Shown: one piece after another, positions 32,203 through 44,066 of the stretch
Position numbering within the stretch: position 1 is the stretch's first letter
Layout: each line of letters begins with the position of its first letter
Program-made: the position numbers and the translations under genes
The notes under the pieces: model-generated
What the model was told of the DNA's origin: nothing
What the model saw: the letters and a program-made list of their open reading frames with translations, nothing else
Databases searched by the model: none
Origin: Acidovorax sp. A1169
GTDB lineage: Bacteria; Pseudomonadota; Gammaproteobacteria; Burkholderiales; Burkholderiaceae_C
DNA: 64,000 nt
Assembly: GCF_030704685.1 (NCBI RefSeq)
Contig: NZ_JAUZDX010000007.1
Span: 62,001 to 126,000, forward strand
Direction: 5' to 3'

Positions 32203-33792
32203 CTAAACGGCCGCACAGACCCCGTCGGCGCGCGGATCGGTCGCGCCCTCGATGCGCCCATCGGGGTGGAACGCCACCGCCCCGGCATGGCCCATCATGT
32301 CCTCGAAGGCACCCACCACCTGCACGTCGTGGCCGGCGGCGCGCAGTTGGTCCACCAAGGCCGGGTCCACGCGCGATTCGAGCTTGAGGTTGGTGGAGTG
32401 GTCGCCCCAGGTGCGGCCCAGCAGCCAGCGCGGCGCGGTCACCGCGGCCTGCATGTCCTGGCCGAAGAGCACGTGGCGCGTGAACACCGCCGCCTGCGTC
32501 TGCGGCTGGCCCTCGCCGCCCATGGTGCCGTAGGCCAGCACGCGCCCGTCTTTCAAGTGCGCCAGCGCCGGGTTGAGGGTGTGGAACGGCAGGCGCCCCG
32601 GGGCCAGTTGGTTGGGCCCGGCGCCCAGCGTGAACGAGGCGCCGCGGTTCTGCCAGTGCAGACCCGTCTCGGGCAGCACGATGCCGCTGCCGAACTCCCA
32701 ATAGATGCTCTGGATGTAGCTGACGACATTGCCGTGTGCATCGGCGGCGCCCATCCACACCGTGTCGCCGGGCTCCGTGGGTTCAGGCCAGGGCGCTGCG
32801 CGGGCCTTGTCGATGCGTGCGGCCTCGGCGTCGAGCGCGGCGGCCTGCAGGAAGGCCGCCGGATCGGCGCGCATGTACGCCGGGTCGCCCACGTGCTTGT
32901 TGCGCCAGGCAAAGGCCCGCTTGGTGGATTCGACCAGGCCATGCACATGGTCGAAGCCCTCGGCCTGGCCCACGCCCAGGCGGTCGAACAGACCCAGGAT
33001 GGCCAGCGAGGACACGCCCTGAGTGGGCGGCGGCTGGTTGAACACCCGGCAGGCCGATAGATCCACCGCCAGCGCTGCCACCCGCTGCGCATGCCAGCCC
33101 TCCAGGTCGGCCAGCGCCAGCGGGCTGCCCAGGGCCTGCAGGTCGCGCGCCATGCTGCGCGCCAGGTCGCCGCGGTAGAAGTCGTGCAGCCCGGCCTCGG
33201 CCAGGCGCTGCAGCGTGGCTGCGGTGCGCGGCTGGCGCAAGGTATCACCCCGGTGCGGTTGCCCCTCGGGCGCAAAGGCGGCGGCGAAGCCGGGCACATG
33301 CTCCAACTCGGCCCACTTGGCGCGGGTCAGCTCCACCTGGGAGGTGGTGATGGGTACGCCCTCGCGCGCATGGCGGATGGCGTCTTCGAGCAGGCGGGCC
33401 AGCGGCAGGGGCTTGCCACCCCAGCCACGGGCCACCTCCAGCGCCTCGGCCCAGCCGCCGATGGCCCCGGCCACGGTGAGCGCCGCGCGCGAGCCCCGCG
33501 TGGGGATGGCCGCGTCGCCGTGCGCCTGGTAGAAGGCCGCGTCTGCCGCCTGGGCCGCACCGCCGCAGGCGCGCACCGCCACCGGAGCAGCCATGCCCGG
33601 GGCATGGATGAGCCAGAAGCCATCGCCACCCAGGCCGTTCATGTGCGGATAGACCACGGCGATGGCGGCGGCCGCCGCCACCATGGCCTCCACCGCATTG
33701 CCACCCTCGCGCAGCACGGCGGCGCCGGCCTGTGCGGCCAGGTGGTGGGGGGCGGTGACCATGCCACCGCGGCTTTGCAGGCTGTGCAACAT
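32203..33792 (-). CDS. gamma-glutamyltransferase-family Ntn hydrolase, HpxW-like
   Basis: The 529-residue protein has the GGT fold (GNAVEAMVAAAAAIAVVYPHMNGLGGDGF) and a processing site before GDTVWMGAADAHGNVVSY, where the Thr should become the N-terminal nucleophile after autocleavage. There is no signal peptide, unlike periplasmic GGTs. The length matches HpxW, the oxamate amidohydrolase of the hpx purine pathway (about 527 residues). The next gene on the same strand encodes a DUF3225 protein like HpxZ, which strengthens an amide-hydrolysing role. A true glutathione-degrading GGT is the main alternative. Confidence 0.78.
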   Translation of the reverse strand: MLHSLQSRGGMVTAPHHLAAQAGAAVLREGGNAVEAMVAAAAAIAVVYPHMNGLGGDGFWLIHAPGMAAPVAVRACGGAAQAADAAFYQAHGDAAIPTRGSRAALTVAGAIGGWAEALEVARGWGGKPLPLARLLEDAIRHAREGVPITTSQVELTRAKWAELEHVPGFAAAFAPEGQPHRGDTLRQPRTAATLQRLAEAGLHDFYRGDLARSMARDLQALGSPLALADLEGWHAQRVAALAVDLSACRVFNQPPPTQGVSSLAILGLFDRLGVGQAEGFDHVHGLVESTKRAFAWRNKHVGDPAYMRADPAAFLQAAALDAEAARIDKARAAPWPEPTEPGDTVWMGAADAHGNVVSYIQSIYWEFGSGIVLPETGLHWQNRGASFTLGAGPNQLAPGRLPFHTLNPALAHLKDGRVLAYGTMGGEGQPQTQAAVFTRHVLFGQDMQAAVTAPRWLLGRTWGDHSTNLKLESRVDPALVDQLRAAGHDVQVVGAFEDMMGHAGAVAFHPDGRIEGATDPRADGVCAAV

Positions 33793-33832
33793 CGGAAATG
33801 TCTCCTGGGATTGGTTTTTCTTGGAGCGAATG

Positions 33833-34232
33833 CTAGTCCATCAATGACACGTGGGCCGCCACCACGCACCAGCCCTGCTCGGGCATGCGCACCCAGGTCT
33901 GCTGCTGGCGGCCGGTGCGCGCGCTTCCTTCGCGCGCGAACTCGGTGCTGGCGGTGGCGAAGTCGCGCCCGTAGGTGGTGAGGGTTGTGCTGCGCAGCGT
34001 TCGCGCCAGGCCGGCCGCCGAGCGGCCGCTGCGGAAGGCACGGATCGCGTCGATGCCATACAGGCACTCCGTGGCGCCATAGCGCACCGTGTGCGGGCTG
34101 TGGAAGAAAAGCGCATCGAGCATCTCCACTTCGTTGTGGACCAGGGCATGCTCGTAGCGCGCAGAGGCGGCCGTGACCTCGGCGAGGACATCGGGCAGGT
34201 TGATGGCAGTGTGGTCGTCCATGGCGTTCATT

Positions 34233-34243
<11 letters not shown>
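33833..34243 (-). CDS. DUF3225 / NTF2-fold protein, HpxZ/AtzH-like
   Basis: The protein has up to 136 residues (MDIEMNAMDDHTAINLPDVL; internal Met residues give shorter forms). It carries SARYEHALVHNEVEMLDALFF, TVRYGATECLYGIDAIRAFR and TTLTTYGRDFATASTEF, matching DUF3225 proteins such as HpxZ (oxalurate catabolism) and AtzH (amide intermediate of cyanuric acid breakdown). Its 5' end overlaps the LivMGF fusion gene by 11 bp, so it is part of that operon. AtzH has been reported as a 1,3-dicarboxyurea amidohydrolase; whether this protein shares that activity is open. Confidence 0.8.
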
Positions 34244-36793
<2,550 letters not shown>

Positions 36794-36797
<4 letters not shown>

Positions 36798-37672
36798 ACC
36801 TTGCGCACCAGGGCACGCCCGAACAGCCCGTTGGGCCGCACGGCCAGCGCCACGATGACGAGCGAGAAAGTGAGGATCTGCGTGTAGCCCGAGCCCAGCG
36901 TGGAGGTGATCAGCGCCTCGGCCACGCCGAACAGCAGGCCTGCGGCCATGACGCCCCAGGCACTGCCGATGCCGCCCAGGATGGCGACCGCAAACGCCTT
37001 GAGGCCGAACAGCGTGCCCATGTCGGACTGCACGTTCACGAGCGGCGCGATGAGCACACCCGCCACGCCGGCGAACACGGCCGACAGCGCGAACGCAGCC
37101 GACACCACGCGCCCGATGGGGATGCCCATGAGCCGCGCCGCATCGCGGTTCTGCACCACGGCCAGCATGGCCGTGCCCCAGCGCGTGCGCCGTGCCACGA
37201 AGTGCAGCACGGCGGCCAGCACCAGGCCGATGGCCGGGATGATGAGCTGCAGCGGGTACACGCCCAGGCCGATGTCGCCCAGCGTCATCGGTGCCTGGGC
37301 CAGCGGCGACGGCAGGCTGCGCGGCTCCTTGCCGAAGGTGAACATGGCCAGGTTGTCGACCACGATGCCCAGCGCCACGGTGGCCATGAGCCAGGCGTCG
37401 GAGCCCCGGCGCGCGAAGGGGCGCACCGCGAAGAACTCCACGGCCAGGCCGTAGAGCGCGCAGAGCAGCAGCGCCAGCAGCACGGCCAGCGACATGGGCC
37501 AGCCCAGCACCATGGCGAAGCCATAAGTGAGCACCGCGCCCAGCATCATGGAGCTGCCCTGGGCAAAGTTCACGGTGCCGGAAACGACGAAGGTGACGTG
37601 AAAGCCCAGGGCCATCAGCCCGTACATGCTGCCCAGGCCGATGCCGCTGATGAGGGCGGAGAGAAAGAGCAT
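36794..37672 (-). CDS. LivH-type ABC permease
   Basis: The 292-residue membrane protein starts MLFLSALISGIGLGSMYGLMA and has about eight helices with the LivH motifs TVNFAQGSSMMLGAVL and AVAILGGIGSAWGVMAAGLLFG. It pairs with the LivM part of the fusion protein to form the channel. The stop overlaps the start of the fusion gene. The binding-protein gene lies 76 bp upstream. Confidence 0.92.
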
Positions 37673-37748
37673 CGTGGTGATCAGGAAGTAAAAGGATCAG
37701 GGAACATCCCACGCCGGCTCGGGCGCGGGACAGCGTCGCGTGGCGCGC

Positions 37749-38942
37749 TTACTTTTCGAGGCCCACGGGCAGGATGCGGTTGCCTATGAACTGCGCCCAC
37801 ACGTAGTCGTTTTCGCTCAGGGCGTCATGGTTGGCTTCGGTGAAGGGCTTGTCGTAGCCCTTGATCAGGCCGTCGTACTTGCCGATCTTGTAGAAGCCCT
37901 GGCGCACGGCGTCGCCTTCGGTGCTGCCGGCCTGGGTGATGGCCAGCGCCGCCAGTTGCATGGCGTCGTAGGCGTTGGCCACGCCCACTGCGGGGGTGAT
38001 GTTGTCGGGGCCCTTGATCTCGGGGTACTTGGCCTTGAGGGCTGCCAGCACCTTCTCGCCCACCGGGCCCTGCTTGCCGAAGAAGCTGTAGGTCTGCACG
38101 AAGTGCACGTTCTTGGCGTTGGGGCCGGCCAGTTCGGTGAAGCGGCCACCCGCAGGGCCCCAGTGCGAGACGATGGGCACCTGCCAGCCCATGCGGTCCA
38201 GCGACTTGACTACCTGGGCCGAGGGGCCCACGTTGCCGACCAGGAACAGCGCGTCGGCGCCGGCCGCCTTCAGGCGCGTGAGCTGGGGCACCACGTCCAC
38301 GTCGCTGTCCCCGAACTTCTCGATGCCCGCAGCCTTCATGCCCTTGGCGGTCAGCGCTGCGGTCAGGCCCTTCTCGTTGGACTCGCCCCAGGGGTTGTTC
38401 ACCAGGATCATGCCGGGGGTCTTGGCATTGAAGGTCTTTTGCGCATAGGCCAGCATGCCGCGGTCGACGATCTCGTCCACGGCCGAGACGCGGAACGCGA
38501 AATTGGGCTTGGCGCCGTTCTTGGTCACCGGCGTGCCTGCGGCCCAAGGGCCCATGAAGGGCACCTTCTCCTGGTTGGCCAGCTGCACGATGGCGATGGA
38601 GACCGGCGTGTCCAGCCCGCCGAAGAGCACGGCCACCTTTTCCTTGTAGATAAGTTCGCGCGCAGCCGTCACGCCCTTGGCGGGGTTGGCCTCGTCGTCG
38701 CGGCGCACAAGTTCGAGCTTGCGGCCGCCAAGCAGGCCGCCCTTGGCGTTGATCTCTTCGATGGCAATGGTCAGGCCGCGCGTGATCGCATCGCCCGCCA
38801 GCGCCGACTGGCCCGAGAGGGCGGTGACCAAGCCGACCTTGATCGGTTCGGCGGCATGGGCGGCGCCCATGGTTCCCAGGGCGGCCCAGGCCGCAGTGGC
38901 GAGCGTGGCGACGGCAAAGCGGCGGCGGGTGGTGAAAGGCAT
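37749..38942 (-). CDS. LivK-type periplasmic solute-binding protein
   Basis: The 397-residue protein begins with a twin-arginine-like signal (MPFTTRRRFAVATLATAAWA...AHAAEP) and has the leucine-binding-protein fold: KVGLVTALSGQSALAGDAI, DDEANPAKGVTAARELI and VNNPWGESNEKGLTAAL. It is the first gene of the leftward Liv operon and should define what is imported. Family members also bind urea, amides and ureides. The divergent promoter region (38943-39208) contains a perfect GATTGTCGACAATC palindrome. Confidence 0.93.
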   Translation of the reverse strand: MPFTTRRRFAVATLATAAWAALGTMGAAHAAEPIKVGLVTALSGQSALAGDAITRGLTIAIEEINAKGGLLGGRKLELVRRDDEANPAKGVTAARELIYKEKVAVLFGGLDTPVSIAIVQLANQEKVPFMGPWAAGTPVTKNGAKPNFAFRVSAVDEIVDRGMLAYAQKTFNAKTPGMILVNNPWGESNEKGLTAALTAKGMKAAGIEKFGDSDVDVVPQLTRLKAAGADALFLVGNVGPSAQVVKSLDRMGWQVPIVSHWGPAGGRFTELAGPNAKNVHFVQTYSFFGKQGPVGEKVLAALKAKYPEIKGPDNITPAVGVANAYDAMQLAALAITQAGSTEGDAVRQGFYKIGKYDGLIKGYDKPFTEANHDALSENDYVWAQFIGNRILPVGLEK

Positions 38943-39082
38943 GGCGGTTCTCCTGCAGTGGCGGGTGGACGGGAATGAACGGATCGGTGGGCGGGTGTCG
39001 GCCCGCCTCGGGAGGCTCCACCAGCAAGCACCGTGCCAATGTCAACAAACACTGATATCTATTGGTAACTTTATTGATATTT

Positions 39083-39096
39083 GATTGTCGACAATC
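39083..39096. promoter_or_regulatory. GATTGTCGACAATC palindrome, probable GntR/FCD operator
   Basis: A perfect 14-bp palindrome lies in the divergent region between livK and the NTF2-like gene. Its core TTGTCGACAA fits the TNGTNNNACNA pattern of FCD-type GntR regulators; such a regulator is encoded at 41880. A second ATTGTCGACAAT lies at 40354. Confidence 0.7.
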
Positions 39097-39208
39097 TGGC
39101 ACACGCTTTGCTGACAACCACTACCACAAGCAGTTCATCGCGTTCTGCCCCAATCCAAGGCAACCCCGCAGCATTTCGCACCCCGGTGGTGCGATCAGGA
39201 GCACCAAT

Positions 39209-39661
39209 ATGCAGCAACAACAGCACACCCTGCCGACCCAGGACGCCGGCGCCATCGTCGAAGAGTTCCTGCGCCTGGTGATGATTCCGGACCCCGTGGC
39301 CGCCAGCCGCTTCGTCGCTCCCGGCCTGGCCATCCGCTTCACGGGCGGCCGGCAGATGCGCCAGCCGGCCGAGTGCAGCGCCTTCAACGCCACGCGCTAC
39401 GCCTGGGTGAAAAAGAAGTTCGAAAGCACCGACGTGGTGGCCGGTGCCACGCACGAAGAGGCCGTGGTCTACAACACCGGCACGCTCTACGGCGCCTGGC
39501 CCGATGGCACGCCGTTCGAGGGCAACCGCTATGTGGACCGCTACGTGCTGCAGCGCGGCCTGATCGTGCGCATGGACGTGTGGAACGACAGCGCCGAGTG
39601 GCTGCTGGTGCGCGCAGGCCTGGCCACGCCCTGGTCGCCCACCCAAGGTGCCGGCGCATGA
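39209..39661 (+). CDS. NTF2/SnoaL-fold protein
   Basis: The 150-residue protein starts after AGGAG (MQQQQHTLPTQDAGAIVEEF). The helix-rich start, the ALLA-like LRLVMIPDPVAASRFVAPGLAIRFTG segment and the pattern GTLYGAWPDGTPFEGNRYVDRYV fit the SnoaL-like NTF2 superfamily of isomerases and hydrolases. It is the first gene of the rightward arm, divergent from livK, and overlaps the deacetylase by ATGA. It is not obviously a copy of the DUF3225 gene but shares the fold. Activity unknown. Confidence 0.75.
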   Translation: MQQQQHTLPTQDAGAIVEEFLRLVMIPDPVAASRFVAPGLAIRFTGGRQMRQPAECSAFNATRYAWVKKKFESTDVVAGATHEEAVVYNTGTLYGAWPDGTPFEGNRYVDRYVLQRGLIVRMDVWNDSAEWLLVRAGLATPWSPTQGAGA

Positions 39662-40572
39662 TCACCAGCATCTACGGCGATGGACCCCTGCCCTCCCATG
39701 GACGCTTCGGCTACACGCCCATCACCCGCCGCCCCGACTACACCTGGCCGAACGGCGCACGCCTGGCGGTCTACCTGGGCTTCAACCTGGAGCACTTCGC
39801 CTTCGGCGGGGGCCTGGGCGCGCGCATCGGCCCGGCATCGCCCGAGCCCGACGTGCTTAACTACAGCTGGCGCGAGTATGGCAACCGCGTGGGCGCCTGG
39901 CGCTGCCTGGAGCTGTTCGACCAGTTGGCCCTACCGACCAGCTGCATCCTGAACACGGCCCTGTACGAGCACTGCCCGGAGTTGCTGGCCTCCTGCGCGG
40001 CGCGGGGCGACGAGCTGATCGGCCACGGCCACACCAATTCGGAGCGCCAGGGCGACTTTGCCGAGGGCGAGGAGGCCGCCCTGCTCGCCGCCTGCCGCGA
40101 GCGCATCGCACAGGCCAGCGGCAGCGCGCCTGCGGGCTGGCTCTCGCCCTGGATCTCGGAGAGCCCCACCACGCCCGACCTGCTGGCCGAGGCCGGCTAC
40201 CGATACACCCTGAACTGGGCGCACGATGACCAGCCCGTGCCGATGCGCACGCGCAGCGGCCAGCGGCTGTGGTCGATTCCCTACCCGCAGGAGCTCAACG
40301 ACATCCCGATGATCATTGCGCGCCAGCTCGATGGCAAAGATTTCGCGCAGATGATTGTCGACAATTTCGACGAAATGCTGCAGCAATCGGCCGCGCAGCC
40401 GCTCGTCATGGGCATTGCCCTGCACCCCTACCTCGTGGGCCAGCCCTACCGGCTGCGGCATCTGCGCCGCGCGCTGGAGCATGTGGCCCGTGCGCGCGAT
40501 GCAGGTGCCGTCTGGTTCACCACGCCCGGCGCCATTTGCGCGCACGTGGATGCCCTGTTCCCTTCTGCCTGA
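39658..40572 (+). CDS. polysaccharide deacetylase-family hydrolase, PuuE-like
   Basis: The 304-residue protein has the NodB-type barrel: RLAVYLGFNLEHFAFGGG, GHGHTNSERQG (metal-binding histidines), SPWISESPTTPDLLAEAGYRYTLNW and IALHPYLVG. Length and layout match the PuuE allantoinase branch rather than chitin deacetylases, and there is no signal peptide. The first catalytic Asp position reads Asn/Glu (FNLEH), as in PuuE-like proteins. With the amidase and transporter nearby it probably opens or hydrolyses a small cyclic amide, which is inference. It contains a regulator-like palindrome at 40354. Confidence 0.8.
   Translation: MITSIYGDGPLPSHGRFGYTPITRRPDYTWPNGARLAVYLGFNLEHFAFGGGLGARIGPASPEPDVLNYSWREYGNRVGAWRCLELFDQLALPTSCILNTALYEHCPELLASCAARGDELIGHGHTNSERQGDFAEGEEAALLAACRERIAQASGSAPAGWLSPWISESPTTPDLLAEAGYRYTLNWAHDDQPVPMRTRSGQRLWSIPYPQELNDIPMIIARQLDGKDFAQMIVDNFDEMLQQSAAQPLVMGIALHPYLVGQPYRLRHLRRALEHVARARDAGAVWFTTPGAICAHVDALFPSA
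40354..40365. promoter_or_regulatory. ATTGTCGACAAT palindrome inside the deacetylase gene
   Basis: This is the same palindrome as at 39083, here within coding sequence about 220 bp before the amidase gene. It may be a second operator (roadblock or internal promoter control) or a chance match encoding Met-Ile-Val-Asp-Asn. Confidence 0.45.
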
Positions 40573-40582
40573 GCCCCGCCCC

Positions 40583-41806
40583 ATGCACTACCCCATCGCC
40601 TCCCCCGGCCTGCCCTTCACCGACACTGTCCATGCCTGGGTGCCCCACGGCCATTTCGTGATCGAAGGGGCGCCCGACGGCCCCTTGGCCGGCCTGCGCT
40701 TTGCCGCCAAGGACGTGTTCGACGTGGCCGGCCAGCCCACGGGTGCTGGCAACCCCGCCTGGCTGGCGAGCCACCCTCTGCCCACGCGCCACAGCGCGCT
40801 GGTGCAACAGCTGCTCGACGCCGGTGCCACGCTGTGCGGCAAGCTCGTCACCGACGAGCTGGCGTACAGCATCCACGGCCACAACCTGCACTATGGCATG
40901 CCGCTCAACAGCGCCGCGCCCGAGCGCATCCCCGGCGGCTCGTCGAGCGGCTCGGTCGCGGCCGTGGCCGCTCGGCTGGTGGACTTTGCGCTCGGCACCG
41001 ACACCGGTGGCTCCACCCGTGTGCCTGCCAGCTACTGCGGGGTGTGGGGGCTGCGCACCACGCACGGCCTGGTCTCGCGCGAGGGCCTGGTGCCGCTGCA
41101 CGACAGCTTCGACACCGCGACCTGGTTCGCGCACGACGCCGGCACCTTCGAGCGCGTGGCCGGGGCGCTGCTGCCGGCCACCCCTTTCGCGGCCGTGCGC
41201 GCCGTCGTGCTGCAGGACGCGGCCGCCGAGGCCGATGCCGAGGTGGCCGCACTGCTGCCCCGGGTGGGCGAAGTGCTCGCCAGGCTCCTGCCCCAGGGGG
41301 TGGGTACGGCCACGGCAGCCCAGGGCAGTTCTCTGGAGGACTGGCGCCGCCACTACGTGGCCTGGGGCGCCCATGAGGCCTGGCAGGCCCATGGAGACTG
41401 GATCAGCAGCCACACGCCGAGCTTCGAGGATGCCATTGCCGGCCGCTGGCAGGCAGCATCGCAGGTCACGGCCGAGGCCGCCGGGGCTGCGCGGGCCTCA
41501 GGCCAGGCCGCCCGCGCCCAGGTGCGTGCGCTAGTCGGCAGCGATAGGGTGCTGGTTGTGCCCTCGGCCGCCAGCGTGGCACCGCTGCGCAGTGCGGGGG
41601 GTGCCGAGATCGACGCCATCCGCGCGCGCACGCTGCGCATCTGCTGCATTGCCGGGCTGGCCGGGCTGCCGCAGGTGAGCCTGCCGCTGGCCACGGCCCG
41701 TGGCCTGCCGGCGGGGGTGTCGCTGATCGGCCCGGCCGGCAGCGACCTGGCCCTGGTGCGCCTGACGGTACAGGTCTGGCAGGCGCTGCAGGACGGCGGG
41801 CTCTGA
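40583..41806 (+). CDS. amidase-signature hydrolase
   Basis: The 407-residue protein has the amidase signature with the Ser-cisSer-Lys triad: Lys in LRFAAKDVFDVAG, and the serines in PGGSSSGSVAAVAARLV followed by GTDTGGSTRVPASYCGVWG. It resembles the AMI1 branch of short amidases more than AtzE. It releases ammonia from a small amide. The gene follows the deacetylase by 10 bp and precedes the GntR gene by about 70 bp, forming the rightward arm. Confidence 0.9.
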   Translation: MHYPIASPGLPFTDTVHAWVPHGHFVIEGAPDGPLAGLRFAAKDVFDVAGQPTGAGNPAWLASHPLPTRHSALVQQLLDAGATLCGKLVTDELAYSIHGHNLHYGMPLNSAAPERIPGGSSSGSVAAVAARLVDFALGTDTGGSTRVPASYCGVWGLRTTHGLVSREGLVPLHDSFDTATWFAHDAGTFERVAGALLPATPFAAVRAVVLQDAAAEADAEVAALLPRVGEVLARLLPQGVGTATAAQGSSLEDWRRHYVAWGAHEAWQAHGDWISSHTPSFEDAIAGRWQAASQVTAEAAGAARASGQAARAQVRALVGSDRVLVVPSAASVAPLRSAGGAEIDAIRARTLRICCIAGLAGLPQVSLPLATARGLPAGVSLIGPAGSDLALVRLTVQVWQALQDGGL

Positions 41807-41879
41807 AGGCGCGACAATGGGGGCAACAACATCCGCCGGACCGCGCGACGACAGACAGCAGGCATTCCGGGCGAACACC

Positions 41880-42689
41880 ATGGCCACCAAGACAACTCCC
41901 CGCGCCGGCGCCAAGCCGCTGCGGGCCACTACCTCGACCCAACTCGCTGCGGCAGTGCCGCTCAAGGCGGCCGCGCAACTGCAGGAAAGCGACCTGCCCG
42001 GCCTGCCGGGCCTGCGCAAGGGCGACGACGTGGAAACACGCATCTACAACACGGTGTACGAGAGCGTGATGACCCAGCGCCTGACGCCCGGCACAAAGCT
42101 GCCCGAGGCCTCGCTGTGCGAGCTGTTCGACGTGCGCCGCGCCACCGTGCGCAAGGTGCTGCAGGCGCTGGCGCACGACCACATCGTGGACCTGCGCCCC
42201 AACCGCGGTGCCATCGTCGCCGAGCCCACGCCCGAAGAGACGCGCCAGGTGTTCGAGGCACGCCGCGCGCTCGAAGGCTCCATCGTGCGCCTGGCCACGC
42301 GCCATGCGACGCGCGAGGACATCGCCTCGCTGCGCCAGCAGCTTGCGCAGGAACACGACGCCATGCACCGCTTCACGCAGCCCGCCTGGGCACGGCTGGC
42401 CAGTGCCTTCCACCTGCGACTGGCCGAGCTGGCACGCAACCCGGTGCTGCAGCGCTACCTGATGGAGCTGGTCTCGCGCTGCTCGCTGATCGTCGCGCTG
42501 TACGAGCCACCCGGCAAGGCCTCGTGCGAGCACGAAGAGCATGAACGCGTGGTGGATCTCATCGCCCAAGGCGACGCAGACGGTGCGGCGCGGGAGATGG
42601 AAGCGCATCTGCTGGCGCTGGAGCACAGCATCACGCTACAGCAGGAGCGCAGCGACAACAACCTGGCGCGCATGCTGGGCATGGCCTGA
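41880..42689 (+). CDS. GntR-family regulator, FCD subgroup
   Basis: The protein has 269 residues from ATG 41880 (MATKTTPRAGAKPL); an alternative ATG at 41817 would add 21 residues. A disordered head (about 1-45) is followed by the winged HTH (about 50-110, KLPEASLCELFDVRRATVRKVLQAL) and the all-helical FCD ligand domain with metal-binding residues (EARRALEGSIVRLA, SAFHLRLAELA). It is last in the amidase operon and is the natural candidate to bind the TTGTCGACAA palindromes and control both arms. Confidence 0.88.
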   Translation: MATKTTPRAGAKPLRATTSTQLAAAVPLKAAAQLQESDLPGLPGLRKGDDVETRIYNTVYESVMTQRLTPGTKLPEASLCELFDVRRATVRKVLQALAHDHIVDLRPNRGAIVAEPTPEETRQVFEARRALEGSIVRLATRHATREDIASLRQQLAQEHDAMHRFTQPAWARLASAFHLRLAELARNPVLQRYLMELVSRCSLIVALYEPPGKASCEHEEHERVVDLIAQGDADGAAREMEAHLLALEHSITLQQERSDNNLARMLGMA

Positions 42690-42714
42690 GGTCTGCGCAA
42701 CAGAGCCGTGGCGA

Positions 42715-43287
42715 TCAGTTGTCTGCGGCCTGCGATCGCGCAAGCCGCTCGCTTTGCCAGTACACGTCGTCGCCGCCATCCATGCGGTTGAGCACGCGGG
42801 CCAGCACGAACATCAGGTCCGACAGGCGGTTGAGGTACTGGCGCGGCGCGTCGTTCAGGGTTTCCTCACTGCCCAGGCCCACCACCACACGCTCGGCGCG
42901 CCGCGCCACGGTGCGGCAGACATGGGCCTGTGACGCGGCTCGGGTGCCTGCGGGCAAGATGAACTCCTGCAAGCGTGGCAGTGATGCGTTGTAGTGCGCC
43001 AGCGCTTCGTCCAGCTGCAGCACGGCCTCGGGCTTGAGCAGTTCGTAGCCGGGGATGGACAGCTCGCCGCCCAGGTTGAACAGCTGGTGCTGCACCTGCA
43101 CGAGCAGGCTGCGCACATCATCCGGCAAGGGTTCGCACAGCAGCAGGCCGATGTGGGAGTTGAGCTCGTCCACATCGCCCATGGCATGGATGCGGGTGCT
43201 GTTCTTGGAGACGCGCTGGTCGTTGCCCAGCCCGGTGGTGCCGGCATCGCCCGTGCGGGTGGCGATGGCGGTGAGTCGATTGCCCAT
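42715..43287 (-). CDS. ATP:cob(I)alamin adenosyltransferase, PduO type
   Basis: The 190-residue protein starts MGNRLTAIATRTGDAGTTGL, with the ATP-binding TRTGD.GTTGLGN motif, GDVDELNSHIG, and the C-terminal RRAERVVVGL and YLNRLSDLMFVLAR helices. It transfers the adenosyl group to cobalamin, making coenzyme B12 for enzymes such as methylmalonyl-CoA mutase. The start at 43287 matches the family. It is convergent with the GntR gene and not part of the catabolic cluster. Confidence 0.94.
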   Translation of the reverse strand: MGNRLTAIATRTGDAGTTGLGNDQRVSKNSTRIHAMGDVDELNSHIGLLLCEPLPDDVRSLLVQVQHQLFNLGGELSIPGYELLKPEAVLQLDEALAHYNASLPRLQEFILPAGTRAASQAHVCRTVARRAERVVVGLGSEETLNDAPRQYLNRLSDLMFVLARVLNRMDGGDDVYWQSERLARSQAADN

Positions 43288-43619
43288 GGAGGTCTCCTGT
43301 GCGCAGCGTCTGCAGAAGTCCGGCAACGCTGTTTCGTTGAATGGGGATTGCCATCGCAGGTGCAGGACACCCTTCTCGACAGCCATGCGCCGCATTGTCA
43401 TTCATCGCCGCACATTGGCGCCTGAACCATGGGAAAAGGCAGAAGCGGAAACGGCAAATGCAGTGCATGCCCACCATGCCCCTGAAAGGCAGGTGTCACG
43501 TCACTGCATGGAGAAAGAAGGTGCGGGTAGTACGCCACCCGCTGGACGGGGCCGGTGAGCGGCACCCGCGCCAGGGCGAATGCCAGCCGCACCGGATTCA
43601 TCTGCCGCGATGGCGGCGA
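43288..43619. other. 332-bp stretch without a supported gene
   Basis: Short frames on both strands lack ribosome-binding sites and recognisable sequence. It separates the adenosyltransferase from an EF-hand gene, both on the minus strand. No clear terminator was found. Confidence 0.5.
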
Positions 43620-44066
43620 TCACTGGACCGTGGCGCGGCGGTTGGCAGCGTCGATCTCGGCGGTGGAGACCAGGCCGTTCTTGGCGCTGGACTGCATGCC
43701 GGACCATGCGTCAGCATGGTAGCGATCCCACTCGGCGCGCGAGACCATGCCGTCGCCGTTGGCGTCCATAAGGCGGGCGTTGGTCTTCTTCTCAGCGTTG
43801 GCTGCTGCCTTGCCGCCGGCAGCGGTAGCATCGATTTCAGGGGCGGGAGCACCCTTGCCCATGCCAGCAGCGGGGTTCGCCACGGCGGCCGACGAGTTGG
43901 CCTTCTTGTTGTCGACCTTGTTCTGTGCAGAGGTGGCGGCTGCGCCACCCGATGCGGACGGGCTCACTTCGGCAGGGGTCTTGCCCACGCCGGCGGGGGC
44001 CTGTGCCAGCGCGGCACTGCAGGCGAGAACGGCCAGGGAAGCGATGAGGGTGTGCTTGGTAGTCAT
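43620..44066 (-). CDS. exported EF-hand protein A
   Basis: The 148-residue protein has a signal peptide (MTTKHTLIASLAVLACSAALAQA), a low-complexity Ala/Ser/Asn/Lys-rich middle, and a canonical EF-hand loop DANGDGMVSRAEWD near residue 100. A second, degenerate loop (KNGLVSTAEID) follows near 130. It probably binds calcium in the periplasm. A second EF-hand protein gene is divergent from it. Confidence 0.85.
   Translation of the reverse strand: MTTKHTLIASLAVLACSAALAQAPAGVGKTPAEVSPSASGGAAATSAQNKVDNKKANSSAAVANPAAGMGKGAPAPEIDATAAGGKAAANAEKKTNARLMDANGDGMVSRAEWDRYHADAWSGMQSSAKNGLVSTAEIDAANRRATVQ

Noticed and set aside
32203..33792. Annotation as a classical glutathione-degrading gamma-glutamyltransferase
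   Set aside because: There is no signal peptide, the nucleophile region differs from the TTHxS type, and the context is an amide-catabolic operon, so only the family name was kept.
37673..37748. Possible hairpin between livK and livH of the fused Liv operon (CCACGC...GCGTGG)
   Set aside because: The stem is only 6 bp with a long loop, too weak to report as a feature.
43398..43601. A 67-codon frame on the minus strand between the adenosyltransferase and EF-hand gene A
   Set aside because: The first residues look protein-like but the remainder is Pro/His-rich and there is no ribosome-binding site.
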